Shown here one piece after another: positions 16,344 to 25,105 of a DNA stretch of 64,000 nucleotides (position 1 is its first letter; each line of letters opens with the position of its first letter). A program made the translations under genes and the position numbers. The notes beneath the pieces were generated by a model. It worked only from the letters and a program-made list of their open reading frames with translations, made no database searches and was not told where the DNA came from. Origin of the DNA: Oscillospiraceae bacterium (lineage in GTDB: Bacteria; Bacillota; Clostridia; Oscillospirales; Oscillospiraceae); assembly GCA_015068245.1 (NCBI GenBank), contig SVKU01000010.1, positions 1-64,000 of the forward strand, read 5' to 3'.

Positions 16344-18077
16344 ATGTTTGTTATAAACAAAGATATCTGCGTTTGCTGCCACAACTGTGCCAGCGAATGC
16401 CCGATGCAGGCTATCGACTTTGTGGGAACAAAGTATGAGATAGACCAGGAAAAATGCGTCCAGTGCGGTCTGTGTGCCAAGGTTTGTCACACCACTGCCT
16501 GCCACGAAGAACCCGTCAATCCGGCAGTTATCAAACTGCATGACACGATTACCTACGATGCTGACTTGGTGGTTGTGGGTACCGGCACTGGCATGGTCTC
16601 TGCCGTAAAGGCCGCTCAGGCAGGCAAGAAGGTCATAATGCTTGAAAAGAGCTCCAAGACTGGCGGCAACACCGACTATGCCCATGGTTATTTTGTTACA
16701 TATTCCGACTGGCATAAGGAAATGGGCATTCCCGACGAAAGGGAAGGTGCAGTTGCCCATTATATGAAAAATTCCGACTATGAGATTGAAGAAGGCCTTA
16801 TCCGCACAGCTGTTTACGGAACCTGTGACTTTTTCAGCTGGCTCTGCACCCTGTGCGATATCAAGGAGACCTATCGCCTGACCCGCGCCGAGGACACTGA
16901 CTTCCACGGTCCCATGTATGGCCAGGGCGTATTGGAAATGACCAATCGCCGTTTTGACAATCTGCTTTGCCGAGACGATGCCATCGGTCCCGGCTGGGGT
17001 GGTACACATGTCAAATACACTATGATGGACGCCATCGAGAAGCAGAACCTTGACGTCAGGATACTTACAAGCACTGCTGCCGAACATCTTATTCTCGATG
17101 ATGAAGGCAAGATATGCGGCATCGAAGCCAGAGATCCCGGCGGTATTGTTAAAATCAACTGCAAGGCCGTCATGCTGGCCTGCGGCGGTTGGGGCAGAAA
17201 TGATGAAATGCTGAAAGAATATGCTGATTTTGACTTCTTTGGCGGCGAAACTCCCATCCATCGTTTCTCCGTATGGTCCGATACCGGTGACGGCGTAAAG
17301 ATGATGCATGAGCTTGGCGTTGAGCCCGATCCTCAGCGTATGTTTGTTTCCTGCTTCGGTCCCAAGCATCACCCCTTCAACAACTCCATTGCAGACTTTG
17401 CTCTGGAACCCATATTCCCTCAGATAAATATTCTCGGCAAACGCTGGTTTAACGAAACGGAAGGCATTATGAACGGCCTTGAAAAGATCACCGCCCAGCC
17501 CAAAGAGATATCCTATGCCATCTTCCAGTACGATATGATAAAGGAAATGGCCGATGCATATGCGGTCAACCCCGCATATGCCAACAAAAAGCAGTTCTAT
17601 GCCACATGGGAAGCCGACCTTGACCACGAGGCAACTCTGGACACTCCCGTCAAGAAGGCCGACACTCTGGCAGAACTGGCCGTGCTTATCGGTGCAAATC
17701 CCGAAGTATTCGTTGCCGAGCTTGAAAAGTATAATGGTTTCTGCCGCAAGGGCGTGGACGAAGATTTTGGTAAGGATTCCAAGTTTCTTAAGGAGATACC
17801 TCTTGACAAGGGTCCTTACTATGCCGTTTACGGTCAGCGTTTCTCTGAAGCAGCTTTCGGTGGTGTTACCGTAAATCCCAAGTGCCAGGTTCTGCGCAAC
17901 GACGGCAGTATCATTCCCGGTCTGTACGCCGGCGGCGACTGCACCTCTGCAATGCACCGCAAAGGCAAGCTGGCTCCCATCTCCGAACTTACATGGGGCA
18001 TGGCATCCAACTATACTGCGGGCTGCAACATAACTGCCTACCTTGAGGGCAGAGAAGAAAAAGAAGGAGGTCGATAA
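16344..18077 (+). CDS. Ferredoxin-FAD reductase (FAD_binding_2), partner of a GltD-like dehydrogenase
   Basis: 577 residues from the ATG at 16344 (GAAGGAG 8 nt upstream). N-terminal [4Fe-4S] motifs are Cys9/12/15/19 and Cys38/41/44/48. The FAD loop is VVVGTGTGMVSA (77-88), where the usual GAGGAG is changed to GTGTGM. A TGDGVKMMHELG helix and the C-terminal GLYAGGDCTS region complete the FAD domain. Unlike most flavoproteins here it has no Gly/Pro/Met insertion. The next gene starts 3 nt after its stop with the ribosome site inside its 3' end, so an NAD(P)H-oxidising partner is made in equal amount. Together they probably form an NAD(P)H-driven reductase of an unknown substrate. Confidence 0.88.
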   Translation: MFVINKDICVCCHNCASECPMQAIDFVGTKYEIDQEKCVQCGLCAKVCHTTACHEEPVNPAVIKLHDTITYDADLVVVGTGTGMVSAVKAAQAGKKVIMLEKSSKTGGNTDYAHGYFVTYSDWHKEMGIPDEREGAVAHYMKNSDYEIEEGLIRTAVYGTCDFFSWLCTLCDIKETYRLTRAEDTDFHGPMYGQGVLEMTNRRFDNLLCRDDAIGPGWGGTHVKYTMMDAIEKQNLDVRILTSTAAEHLILDDEGKICGIEARDPGGIVKINCKAVMLACGGWGRNDEMLKEYADFDFFGGETPIHRFSVWSDTGDGVKMMHELGVEPDPQRMFVSCFGPKHHPFNNSIADFALEPIFPQINILGKRWFNETEGIMNGLEKITAQPKEISYAIFQYDMIKEMADAYAVNPAYANKKQFYATWEADLDHEATLDTPVKKADTLAELAVLIGANPEVFVAELEKYNGFCRKGVDEDFGKDSKFLKEIPLDKGPYYAVYGQRFSEAAFGGVTVNPKCQVLRNDGSIIPGLYAGGDCTSAMHRKGKLAPISELTWGMASNYTAGCNITAYLEGREEKEGGR

Positions 18078-18079
18078 CT

Positions 18080-19552
18080 ATGTTTATGCCTGACAATACT
18101 GTATTCGTTCCGGTTCAGAACCCGGATATGGCTCTTGACAGAACGGCCAACAGCCGCCTGCCCATGGAACTTCGGCTGACTACCTTCAATGAGGTTGAAC
18201 TGGTTTACACCGAAGAAGAAGCTCTGCGTGAAGCAGGCCGCTGCCTCAAATGTCCCTCCGGATGGTGCGCCAAGGAATGCCCCGCTGGTATGCCTGTGCC
18301 TGAATTCATTGAAAAAATCAGGGAAAAGGATTATGAGGGCGCATATGAGATAATTGCTTCCGTATCTGCTCTACCCGAAATGTGCTCTCGTCTGTGTCCT
18401 CAGGAAAAACAGTGCCAGTCCAACTGCACCCGTTCAATCCGCGGCGATGCCGTGGGCATTGGCCGTCTGGAACGCTTCGTTGTTGAAAAACATTACGAAA
18501 ACCTCAAAACCGCTGCAAAACCTGTCGCAACAGGCAAAAAGGTCGCCGTTGTCGGTTCCGGTCCCAGCGGACTTTCCGCCGCTCAGCGTCTGGCTGATGC
18601 AGGCCACAGCGTTACCGTTTACGAAGCTGCTGACCGTATTGGAGGTCTGCTGCGTTATGGAATTCCCAACATGAAGTTGGAAAAAGGTATCCTTGACCGC
18701 AAAATTGCTGCCATGGAAGCTCAGGGCGTTGAGTTTGTGACCAACGTCAATGTGGGCGAAGATATCAAGGCCTCCGAATTGACAGAAACGTACGATGCTG
18801 TTATCATCAGCGTCGGTACCGGCAATGCCCGCGGGCTTCAGATGGAAGGTGCAGAAGGAGCAAAGGGAATCTGCAAGGCTGTGGATTTTCTTGGTCTGAA
18901 CACAAAATCTCTGCTTGAAAGCGGACTTACTGACGGTCAGAACATCTCTGCCACTGGTAAAAATGTGGTAATAATCGGTGGCGGCGACACCGGCAACGAT
19001 TGCGTCGGTACTTGTGTACGCCATGGCTGCGCCTCCGTGACACAGATCGAAATGCTGCCGCAGAACACCAATCGCCAGATAATTTTCGATCCTCTGCCCG
19101 CAAAGGCGAAGGAAGTCAAGTTCGACTCCAGCCAGCAGGAATACCTCACCGTTTTCTGCAAGGATCCCCACATTTATCAGGCTACAGTCAAGGCTGTGCA
19201 GACCGATGATGAGGGCAATATCAAGTCTGTTACCCTGGTTCATCTCAACGCCGAGTATGACGGCGGTCATCGCCTGACCCTGACCGAGATCCCCGGCAGT
19301 GAAGAAACTCTGCCTTGCGAGCTGCTTGTGATCGCGACAGGCTTCCTTGGCCCCAAGGCATATGTTGCCGAAGCCTTTGGCGTTGAAACCACCGCCAGAA
19401 GCAACATTGCCGAAAGCGGCTACAAAACCGCTGTTGACAAGGTATTCGCCTGCGGTGACTGCCGTACCGGTCAGTCCCTTGTGGTCAAAGCCATGACCGA
19501 TGGCCGCAACTGCGCAGACAAGGTAATTGAATTTCTGAAATCCGTCCTTTAA
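18080..19552 (+). CDS. GltD-like NAD(P)H-dependent iron-sulfur flavoprotein
   Basis: 490 residues of the glutamate-synthase small-subunit type. Residues about 50-120 hold the Cys-rich adrenodoxin-type domain (CLKCPSGWCAKECPAG and later MCSRLCPQEKQCQSNC) that carries two [4Fe-4S] clusters. FAD binds at VAVVGSGPSGLSAA (about 151-164) and NAD(P)H at VVIIGGGDTGNDC (about 291-303), and the C-terminal VFACGDCRTG closes the FAD site. There is no glutamate-synthase large subunit nearby. The protein therefore probably delivers NAD(P)H electrons to the ferredoxin domain of the flavoprotein encoded 3 nt upstream, as in other two-component reductases. A hairpin follows. Confidence 0.9.
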   Translation: MFMPDNTVFVPVQNPDMALDRTANSRLPMELRLTTFNEVELVYTEEEALREAGRCLKCPSGWCAKECPAGMPVPEFIEKIREKDYEGAYEIIASVSALPEMCSRLCPQEKQCQSNCTRSIRGDAVGIGRLERFVVEKHYENLKTAAKPVATGKKVAVVGSGPSGLSAAQRLADAGHSVTVYEAADRIGGLLRYGIPNMKLEKGILDRKIAAMEAQGVEFVTNVNVGEDIKASELTETYDAVIISVGTGNARGLQMEGAEGAKGICKAVDFLGLNTKSLLESGLTDGQNISATGKNVVIIGGGDTGNDCVGTCVRHGCASVTQIEMLPQNTNRQIIFDPLPAKAKEVKFDSSQQEYLTVFCKDPHIYQATVKAVQTDDEGNIKSVTLVHLNAEYDGGHRLTLTEIPGSEETLPCELLVIATGFLGPKAYVAEAFGVETTARSNIAESGYKTAVDKVFACGDCRTGQSLVVKAMTDGRNCADKVIEFLKSVL

Positions 19553-19557
19553 TCAGC

Positions 19558-19598
19558 ATCAGCCCCCACTGCTACTGCAGCGGGGGCTGATTGCGTTG
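19558..19598 (+). terminator. Hairpin between convergent genes, probable terminator
   Basis: A 10-bp stem ATCAGCCCCC / GGGGGCTGAT (19558-19567, 19582-19591) with an inner CTGC/GCAG helix is followed by a weak T-rich exit. Confidence 0.65.
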
Positions 19599-20042
19599 CT
19601 ATTTTGATGGTTTTTTGTATGGGTGCTTCATAAGCTCTTCGTCACGTTCACGGTATCCGTGCCACATTTCACCAAGTGCGTCCACCGGCAAACCTGAGGC
19701 TTTCATTTCTTTCCATCCCCAGTCGTAGACAACATCAAGCAAGGGCATCAACGAGCGTCCGCGTTCGGTAAGACGGTATTCCACCTGAGGGGGCGTTTCA
19801 GGTATAACGGTTCTGGAAATAAGTCCGTCCTTTTCCAACTCGCGGAGATTCTCTGCCAGCACCTTTTGAGTTATGGGAAGCTGCTTTGTAAAGCGGGAAA
19901 AATGAGTAAGATTATCGATGTCAAAATACATGGCTCTGAGGATGAAGGGCTTCCATCTCCCAAAGACAATTTTCATGACATAATTGTAAGGGTCTTTCTT
20001 GATATCAAACTCTATCGCTTCCTGAATCTCAGCGCCTGTCAT
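19599..20042 (-). CDS. HxlR-family transcriptional regulator
   Basis: 147 residues. The winged helix occupies about residues 18-110: KIVFGRWKPFILRAMYF at the start, LPITQKVLAENLRELEKDGLISR as the recognition region and YRLTERGRSLMPLLD as the wing. These are the standard HxlR landmarks. Such dimeric proteins often respond to reactive aldehydes, quinones or redox state. It is divergent from the solute-binding protein at 20283, sharing 240 bp of upstream DNA. It may regulate that gene or itself; the target is not shown by the sequence. Confidence 0.9.
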   Translation of the reverse strand: MTGAEIQEAIEFDIKKDPYNYVMKIVFGRWKPFILRAMYFDIDNLTHFSRFTKQLPITQKVLAENLRELEKDGLISRTVIPETPPQVEYRLTERGRSLMPLLDVVYDWGWKEMKASGLPVDALGEMWHGYRERDEELMKHPYKKPSK

Positions 20043-20133
20043 AGATTATCCTTCCTTTCCTTTCTATTTATCGGTACAGCATCATTATAAAGTACGTCAA
20101 AACAAAAAACAAAGTCGAAAGATTCAAGAGTTC

Positions 20134-20199
20134 ATTCCATGGACGGAATAACCCTCGGTCAATACGGAATTTGTTTATTGACCTGAACAGTGTTACGAT
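20134..20199 (+). promoter_or_regulatory. LysR-type regulated promoter (set A) of the binding protein at 20283
   Basis: Box ATTCC-N6-GGAAT (20134-20149), half-site GGAAT at 20166 (21 bp on), -35 TTGTTT (20171-20176), 17-nt spacer, extended -10 TGT-TACGAT (20191-20199). Confidence 0.8.
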
Positions 20200-20282
20200 T
20201 AGTACACAACCTCATTAGTGTAAAATACGCCGAGGTGTGCCCTGAACAGGGCATCAAATCAGAAACGAAAGGAACCAAGAGT

Positions 20283-21995
20283 ATGAAAAAACGTAATGTT
20301 CTTGCATTGCTGCTGGTGCTGGCTCTCATGTTCTCCATGATGGTGGGCTGTGGAGCAAAAGAAGAAAACCTAGCTCCCGAAGAGTCTGCTCCCACGCAGG
20401 AAGAAGCTCCCAAAGAAGAAGCCGCTCCCGAAGAAACTCCTGCGGAAGATGAAGCAGAACCTGCCCCCGAAGCAGAAGCGCCTGCACACACCATTACATA
20501 CCCTATTGAGGGCGGTCACGTTCTCACCATGACCAACGTTTATAACCCCAATGCATCCCGCGTTCTGGGCGATGGCGACTACACTCTCACAGAGACTTAC
20601 GACCTTTTGGTTGAAAGAACCGGTGTTGAGATCAAGTTCCAGATGCTGCCTGAATCCACCTTCTCTACCCAGCTTGACCTTATCATCGCTTCCGGCGACT
20701 ATCCCGACATGTTCGGCCGCAGCATCGGCACTGCCGACAACGATCTGATGAAGGCTATCGAAGACGATATCGTTATCGATATGGTTCCCTTGATGGAAGA
20801 ATATGCTCCCGATATCTACAGGCTGTTTACTTCCGACGACGACTGGCATGATGCTCTTGTCAACAGTGACGGCACTGTGGGCAAAATGAGCGGTTGGGCT
20901 ATGAGCAAGACCACCAGTGGTCTGTTCCTCCGTCAGGACTGGCTTGACGGTCTCGGTATGGAAGTCCCCGGCACCAAAGACGAACTGACCGATATGTTAA
21001 GGGCATTCAAGTCTGAATACGACTGCCGTAACGCCATTCTGGTCGATGCTGACCTTGGCAGCGGTCTTGGCGACCTGTTCAACAGCACTGCCATGGGCTT
21101 TATGATGCTCAGCTATCAGCTTACCGCTCCCAATTCCGGCGTTGTTGAATGCGCTTACGCCAGCCAGGGCTACATTGACTATCTGATGTACCTGAATCAG
21201 CTGTATTCCGAAGGTCTTATTACCGACGATTTCCTGAACATCCACAAGAACGTCGGCAACCTTGAAGAACAGTATGTTATGGGTTACAGCGGCGTATGGA
21301 ACGACGATGCCAAGTACACCTATGCAAACCAGACTGCAGCTCAGGCTGAAGATCCCAACTGGAGTGCAACAGCTTTCTATCTTGATAAGAGCGACAACCA
21401 TGTTACCCAGACTGTCAGCGGCGGCACCACCAGCATGACCACTCTGTACATCTCCGGCTGCTGTGAATATCCTGAAGTTGCCATGCAGTTCCTGAACTAT
21501 GGCTTCACTCAGGAAGGCAGCGACCTGATCCTCCTTGGCGAGGAAGGCGTTTCTTACAACATTCTTCCCGATGGCAAGGTTGAATACACCGAAGACATCA
21601 CCAACAACCCCGACGGTCTAACCTCCGAACAGGCTAAGTACAAGTACCTTGCCGAGCCCTGGCTGCCCACCGTGCAGCAAGAAAGAGTATTCGAAATGTC
21701 CTATACTCCTCAGGTAATGGAAGCTTACAATATCTGGTCCTCAGCTGAGGGTGGGGATGATTCCATGATCATTCCCAGAGAAGTACGCCTCAGCTCCACT
21801 GACCAGAGCAGAGTATTTGAAATCAGTAGCGACGTTGTAACCCTTTTCAACGAAAACGCCGCAAAAGTCATCTTCGGCGAAATCACCGTAGATGATTACC
21901 GTGCCGTTATCGAAACTGCCAACGAAGCAGGTATGGCAGAGATCACAGAGATTTATCAGAAGACCTATGACGCCTACATGGCAGAAAATGCATAA
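20283..21995 (+). CDS. Extracellular solute-binding lipoprotein (SBP family 1, LipO-like)
   Basis: 570 residues from the ATG at 20283 (AAAGGA upstream). The signal peptide ends at the lipobox MVGC (lipidated Cys23), followed by an acidic Glu/Ala/Pro linker to about residue 65 that spaces the binding domain from the membrane. The bilobed domain shows the family motif LDLIIASGDYPDMFG, then FLNYGFTQEGSDLILLGEEGVSYN in the C-lobe and a helical tail. LipO-type proteins normally serve carbohydrate ABC importers, but no permease or ATPase is nearby. It is single or co-transcribed with the ene-reductase 120 bp downstream if the intervening hairpin is leaky. Substrate unknown. Confidence 0.88.
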   Translation: MKKRNVLALLLVLALMFSMMVGCGAKEENLAPEESAPTQEEAPKEEAAPEETPAEDEAEPAPEAEAPAHTITYPIEGGHVLTMTNVYNPNASRVLGDGDYTLTETYDLLVERTGVEIKFQMLPESTFSTQLDLIIASGDYPDMFGRSIGTADNDLMKAIEDDIVIDMVPLMEEYAPDIYRLFTSDDDWHDALVNSDGTVGKMSGWAMSKTTSGLFLRQDWLDGLGMEVPGTKDELTDMLRAFKSEYDCRNAILVDADLGSGLGDLFNSTAMGFMMLSYQLTAPNSGVVECAYASQGYIDYLMYLNQLYSEGLITDDFLNIHKNVGNLEEQYVMGYSGVWNDDAKYTYANQTAAQAEDPNWSATAFYLDKSDNHVTQTVSGGTTSMTTLYISGCCEYPEVAMQFLNYGFTQEGSDLILLGEEGVSYNILPDGKVEYTEDITNNPDGLTSEQAKYKYLAEPWLPTVQQERVFEMSYTPQVMEAYNIWSSAEGGDDSMIIPREVRLSSTDQSRVFEISSDVVTLFNENAAKVIFGEITVDDYRAVIETANEAGMAEITEIYQKTYDAYMAENA

Positions 21996-21997
21996 GC

Positions 21998-22013
21998 ATT
22001 ACATCTGCGTAAT
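21998..22013 (+). promoter_or_regulatory. Set-A-like palindrome upstream of the ene-reductase
   Basis: ATTAC-N6-GTAAT, identical in form to the island boxes, sits just after the binding-protein stop. No -35/-10 pair lies at the distances seen in the other promoters, so its role is uncertain. Confidence 0.4.
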
Positions 22014-22039
22014 GTAGTATTCATAAACGGACTTAAACA

Positions 22040-22071
22040 ACATACCATGAACGCTTGCGTTCATGGTATGT
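22040..22071 (+). terminator. Hairpin after the binding-protein gene (weak terminator)
   Basis: 14-bp perfect stem (22040-22053 with 22058-22071) with a 4-nt loop, but only a short T-rich exit (TTGTG). Read-through into the ene-reductase is possible. Confidence 0.6.
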
Positions 22072-22115
22072 TGTGCTGTAAACAGAACAAAGCCTGAAAT
22101 TAAGGAGGATAATCA

Positions 22116-24056
22116 ATGAATCCCTATTACCCCAATTTGCTCAGCCCTCTGAAGGTGGGCAATGTTACCCTCAAAAACCGCATCGCTCTGGCTCCCATGA
22201 ACCTGCGTGAGTTGGACCATAACGGAGGCCTCACTGAGCGCGACATCGCTTTCTGCGAACGCTTTGCCAAAGGCGGCGTAGGCCTTATCACCATCGGCGA
22301 ATCCTGCGTAGGCCGTGAGACCGGTTCTTCCGAATCCTTTATGCTTCGCATCAACAATCCCGGCGCGTTCAACAGCCTTTGTGATGTGGCAGATGCCGTC
22401 CACCGCTGGGGCGCAAAGGTGTCTATCGAAATGTCCCACGCAGGCGCGCTGTGCATTCCGGAGAACAATTTCGGTCATCTTCCCATGGGTCCCATTTCTT
22501 ACGTTAAGCCCTCGGGCATACAGGTAGTTGAAATGACTGAGGAGCAGATGGAGCAGGTTGCCGAAGAGTTCGGCGATGCAGCCCTGACTCTTAAAAACGC
22601 AGGCTTCGATATGTGTATGTTCCACGCCGGTCACGGTTGGCTCATCCACCAGTTTTTGTCTCCCCGCACCAACAAGCGTACCGACAAATACGGCGGCAGC
22701 GTGGAAAACCGTGTTCGCTTTCCTATGATGTGCCTTGACAACATCCGCAAAAAGGTAGGTAAAAACTTTGCCGTAGATATGCGTATCACCGGTGACGAGA
22801 TCATCGAAGGCGGCTATCATATCGATGAAAGTCGCGAGTTCATCCGTTATCTGGCTCCTTATGTTGATATGATCCAGTGCTCCACCGGCGGCATTTTCCA
22901 TCCCGATGCAACTGCCAGAATGTCTCCGCCTGTATTCTATGAAAAAGGCTGTAACGTACATTTTGCAACCGCTATAAAAGAAGTTGTTGACGTGCCCGTA
23001 TCCTGCGTCGGCGGCATCAACGAGCCTGACCAGATGGAAGGCATTATCAGGGAAAACAAGGCTGACCTTATTGTCATGGGACGCGGACTTATCTGCGAAC
23101 CCGATATGCCCAACAAACTGGCGCAGAACAAGCTGGACGAGATAAACCGCTGCCTGCGCTGCAACGAGTGCCACAACCGTCTGTTTGCTCAGGGCTGGTT
23201 CACCTGTACCCTTAACCCCACAGTGGGTCATGAGATAGACAATCTGCATAAGTTCAATAAGCCCGTAGAGCCCAAGAACGTTGTTGTCGTAGGCGGTGGT
23301 CCCGGCGGCATGATGGCAGCTTACACCGCATGGCAGCAGGGACATAAGGTAACACTTATTGAGAAGAAAGACTCCCTTGGCGGCACCATCAGCTTCTCCG
23401 ACCATGTGGACTTCAAGGTGGACATGGCATATTGGTGGCATCAGATGGAACGCAAGATTGCCAAAACCGACATCAAGCTGATGTTGGGCACTGAAGCCGA
23501 CAGCAAGCTGATAGACAGCATTGCTCCCGATGTACTTATCATCGCCGTGGGTGCCGACCCCGTAACACCGCCCATCCCCGGTATAGACAATCCCAAAGTG
23601 GTGCTTGGTGCAAAAATGTACGACGAAGCCCATGACTTCGGTAAGAAGATAGTTGTCATCGGCGGCGGCATGGTGGGCTGCGAATCGGCGGTAGAGCTGA
23701 AAGACAGAGGCTGCGACGTTACTGTAGTGGAAATGCTGCCCAGAGTAGCCAACGGCAGCGGTGAAGCGCAGACAAACTCCATCCGCGTTGGCCTTCTGGG
23801 AGTTAAAACCATGGTCAACACCAGCTGCGTCCGTGTCACAGACGAAGGCGTTTGGGTCAAGCCTGCCGATGGCGAAGAACAGCTGCTGGAGGCAGACAGC
23901 ATCATCCTCTCTGCAGGTATGCGTTCCCGTTCCGCAGTGGTCGACGAGCTTATGAAAGCCACCGTTCCCGAGATTTACAACATCGGCGACAGCGTAACCG
24001 CCCGCAAGATGGGCAACGCCATCAAGGAAGGCTACTATACAGCAATGAATCTGTAA
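22116..24056 (+). CDS. NADH:flavin oxidoreductase / ene-reductase (Old Yellow Enzyme class, BaiCD/FadH-like)
   Basis: 646 residues, three domains. Residues about 1-340 form the FMN-binding TIM barrel (PLKVGNVTLKNRIALAPM start, SHAG, GWLIHQFLSPRTNKRTDKYGGS active-site loop). CLRCNECHNRLFAQGWFTC (about 344-362) supplies the four Cys of a [4Fe-4S] cluster. The C-terminal half holds FAD (VVVVGGGPGGMMAA) and NAD(P)H (IVVIGGGMVGCESA) sites. The family reduces C=C bonds conjugated to carbonyls, as in 2,4-dienoyl-CoA reductase or the bile-acid enzymes BaiCD and BaiH. It is full length, lacks the Gly/Pro/Met insert of its paralogue at 45255, and ends in a strong terminator. Substrate unknown. Confidence 0.92.
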   Translation: MNPYYPNLLSPLKVGNVTLKNRIALAPMNLRELDHNGGLTERDIAFCERFAKGGVGLITIGESCVGRETGSSESFMLRINNPGAFNSLCDVADAVHRWGAKVSIEMSHAGALCIPENNFGHLPMGPISYVKPSGIQVVEMTEEQMEQVAEEFGDAALTLKNAGFDMCMFHAGHGWLIHQFLSPRTNKRTDKYGGSVENRVRFPMMCLDNIRKKVGKNFAVDMRITGDEIIEGGYHIDESREFIRYLAPYVDMIQCSTGGIFHPDATARMSPPVFYEKGCNVHFATAIKEVVDVPVSCVGGINEPDQMEGIIRENKADLIVMGRGLICEPDMPNKLAQNKLDEINRCLRCNECHNRLFAQGWFTCTLNPTVGHEIDNLHKFNKPVEPKNVVVVGGGPGGMMAAYTAWQQGHKVTLIEKKDSLGGTISFSDHVDFKVDMAYWWHQMERKIAKTDIKLMLGTEADSKLIDSIAPDVLIIAVGADPVTPPIPGIDNPKVVLGAKMYDEAHDFGKKIVVIGGGMVGCESAVELKDRGCDVTVVEMLPRVANGSGEAQTNSIRVGLLGVKTMVNTSCVRVTDEGVWVKPADGEEQLLEADSIILSAGMRSRSAVVDELMKATVPEIYNIGDSVTARKMGNAIKEGYYTAMNL

Positions 24057-24058
24057 TT

Positions 24059-24102
24059 AAAAAATACCGTAAAAGATGGTTTCATCTTTTACGGTATTTT
24101 TT
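24059..24102 (+). terminator. Rho-independent terminator
   Basis: 20-bp perfect stem (24059-24078 with 24083-24102) with GTTT loop and a six-T run inside the 3' arm. Confidence 0.95.
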
Positions 24103-24103
24103 A

Positions 24104-24138
24104 AGGTTTTAGGTTTTAGGTGACAGGTGACAGGTTTG
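24104..24138. repeat. Five tandem heptamers
   Basis: AGGTTTT, AGGTTTT, AGGTGAC, AGGTGAC, AGGTTTG in direct succession, between two terminators and outside any gene. Confidence 0.9.
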
Positions 24139-24184
24139 CTGTCATTCGGAGCCTGCCGCGCTATACGTTACATATTGACCGCAT

Positions 24185-24217
24185 AAAAAACCGGCATGGC
24201 AATTTGCCATGCCGGTT
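24185..24217 (-). terminator. Terminator of the flavoprotein/SnoaL operon
   Basis: Minus strand: 14-bp stem AACCGGCATGGCAA / TTGCCATGCCGGTT followed by TTTTATGC. It closes the four-gene operon 28408 to 24263. Confidence 0.9.
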
Positions 24218-24262
24218 GTGAAAACGTTAAAGAAACTAAAAACTACAGAGGCAATTCCAAAA

Positions 24263-25105
24263 TCAGTCTTCGATGGTTTTTACTTCATCGTAATGCCAGG
24301 TCTCAGCCTCGGTGGTATAGGGCTCGGGGATTCGGGGCATAGCCTGAGGAGTCTGGAATGCGGTCCAGTCGATGTACAGAGGACCGGGGATCTTGGGCTC
24401 GATCATGCTGTCAGCGCCGGGCATGGTGGATTTTTTCTTCTTTTTGCCGCCTGCTTCGGGAGCACCGGGAGCGCCGCCGGGCATGCCGGGCATACCGCCG
24501 GGAGCTGCGCCGTCAGGCATGGGCATATCTCCGGGAGGAGGACCGCCGTTGTTTCTCTTGCGGTATGCAAAGCCGCCCATACCTACGTTGCCGCCGATAT
24601 CGGGGCAGACCTGCAGGTGAGTGTAGACCCATTTGCCGTTTTCCAGTATGAAGTCGGCACCGTATCTTTCCCACAGAGCCTGGCTGCGCATTTTGCCGTT
24701 GGCTCCGCAGTGACCGTTGATGAAGCCGGGAGTGTAGAACAGACCCTTTGCACTCAGACCGTCTTCGGCAACCTCGATAATGGGGGTGGTGGTCAGGTGG
24801 TTGGAGTATTCAGCCAGAGCTTCGGGGAATACTACGTTTTCGACCTCGGGATATTTTTCGCGGATATCCAGGAAGCTCTTGAAAGCGTTCTTTTCTTTTT
24901 CAAGAACATAGCTGTTGTAGTAGCAGTGACGGTTTGCCTGCTGACCGAAGCCGTGGCCCCAGGTGATGTACAGACGCTCGGACCAGTACTGCTCATATTC
25001 TTTGCGGTGAATACCGGCGCTGTGCCAGTAAACGTGGCGGCTCATAAGCTTTTCGCATTCGATAGCGCCGTAAGCGCGGGCGATTCTGGTATGAAGATCA
25101 GCCAT
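24263..25105 (-). CDS. SnoaL/NTF2-like protein with Gly/Pro/Met tract (cytoplasmic)
   Basis: 280 residues. The N-terminal ~180 residues read as a SnoaL_4-type cone fold: an opening helix (GAIECEKLMSRHVYWHSAGIHRKEYEQYW), the middle strand IIEVAEDGLSAKGLFYTP, and the Trp/Tyr-rich sheet FILENGKWVYTHLQV. NTF2-like enzymes of this class include dehydratases and isomerases such as BaiE; the pocket His/Tyr/Asp set cannot be assigned by eye. Residues about 187-222 are a Gly/Pro/Met tract (GDMPMPDGAAPGGMPGMPGG) followed by a KKKKK patch. It is the last gene of the operon; its ATG directly follows the previous stop codon, with GGAGG inside the upstream gene. Confidence 0.78.
   Translation of the reverse strand: MADLHTRIARAYGAIECEKLMSRHVYWHSAGIHRKEYEQYWSERLYITWGHGFGQQANRHCYYNSYVLEKEKNAFKSFLDIREKYPEVENVVFPEALAEYSNHLTTTPIIEVAEDGLSAKGLFYTPGFINGHCGANGKMRSQALWERYGADFILENGKWVYTHLQVCPDIGGNVGMGGFAYRKRNNGGPPPGDMPMPDGAAPGGMPGMPGGAPGAPEAGGKKKKKSTMPGADSMIEPKIPGPLYIDWTAFQTPQAMPRIPEPYTTEAETWHYDEVKTIED

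Noticed and set aside
21998..22013. Counting the palindrome before the ene-reductase at 22116 as a set-A promoter
   Set aside because: The box is perfect but neither a half-site nor a -10 is found at the conserved spacing, and a hairpin occupies that place.
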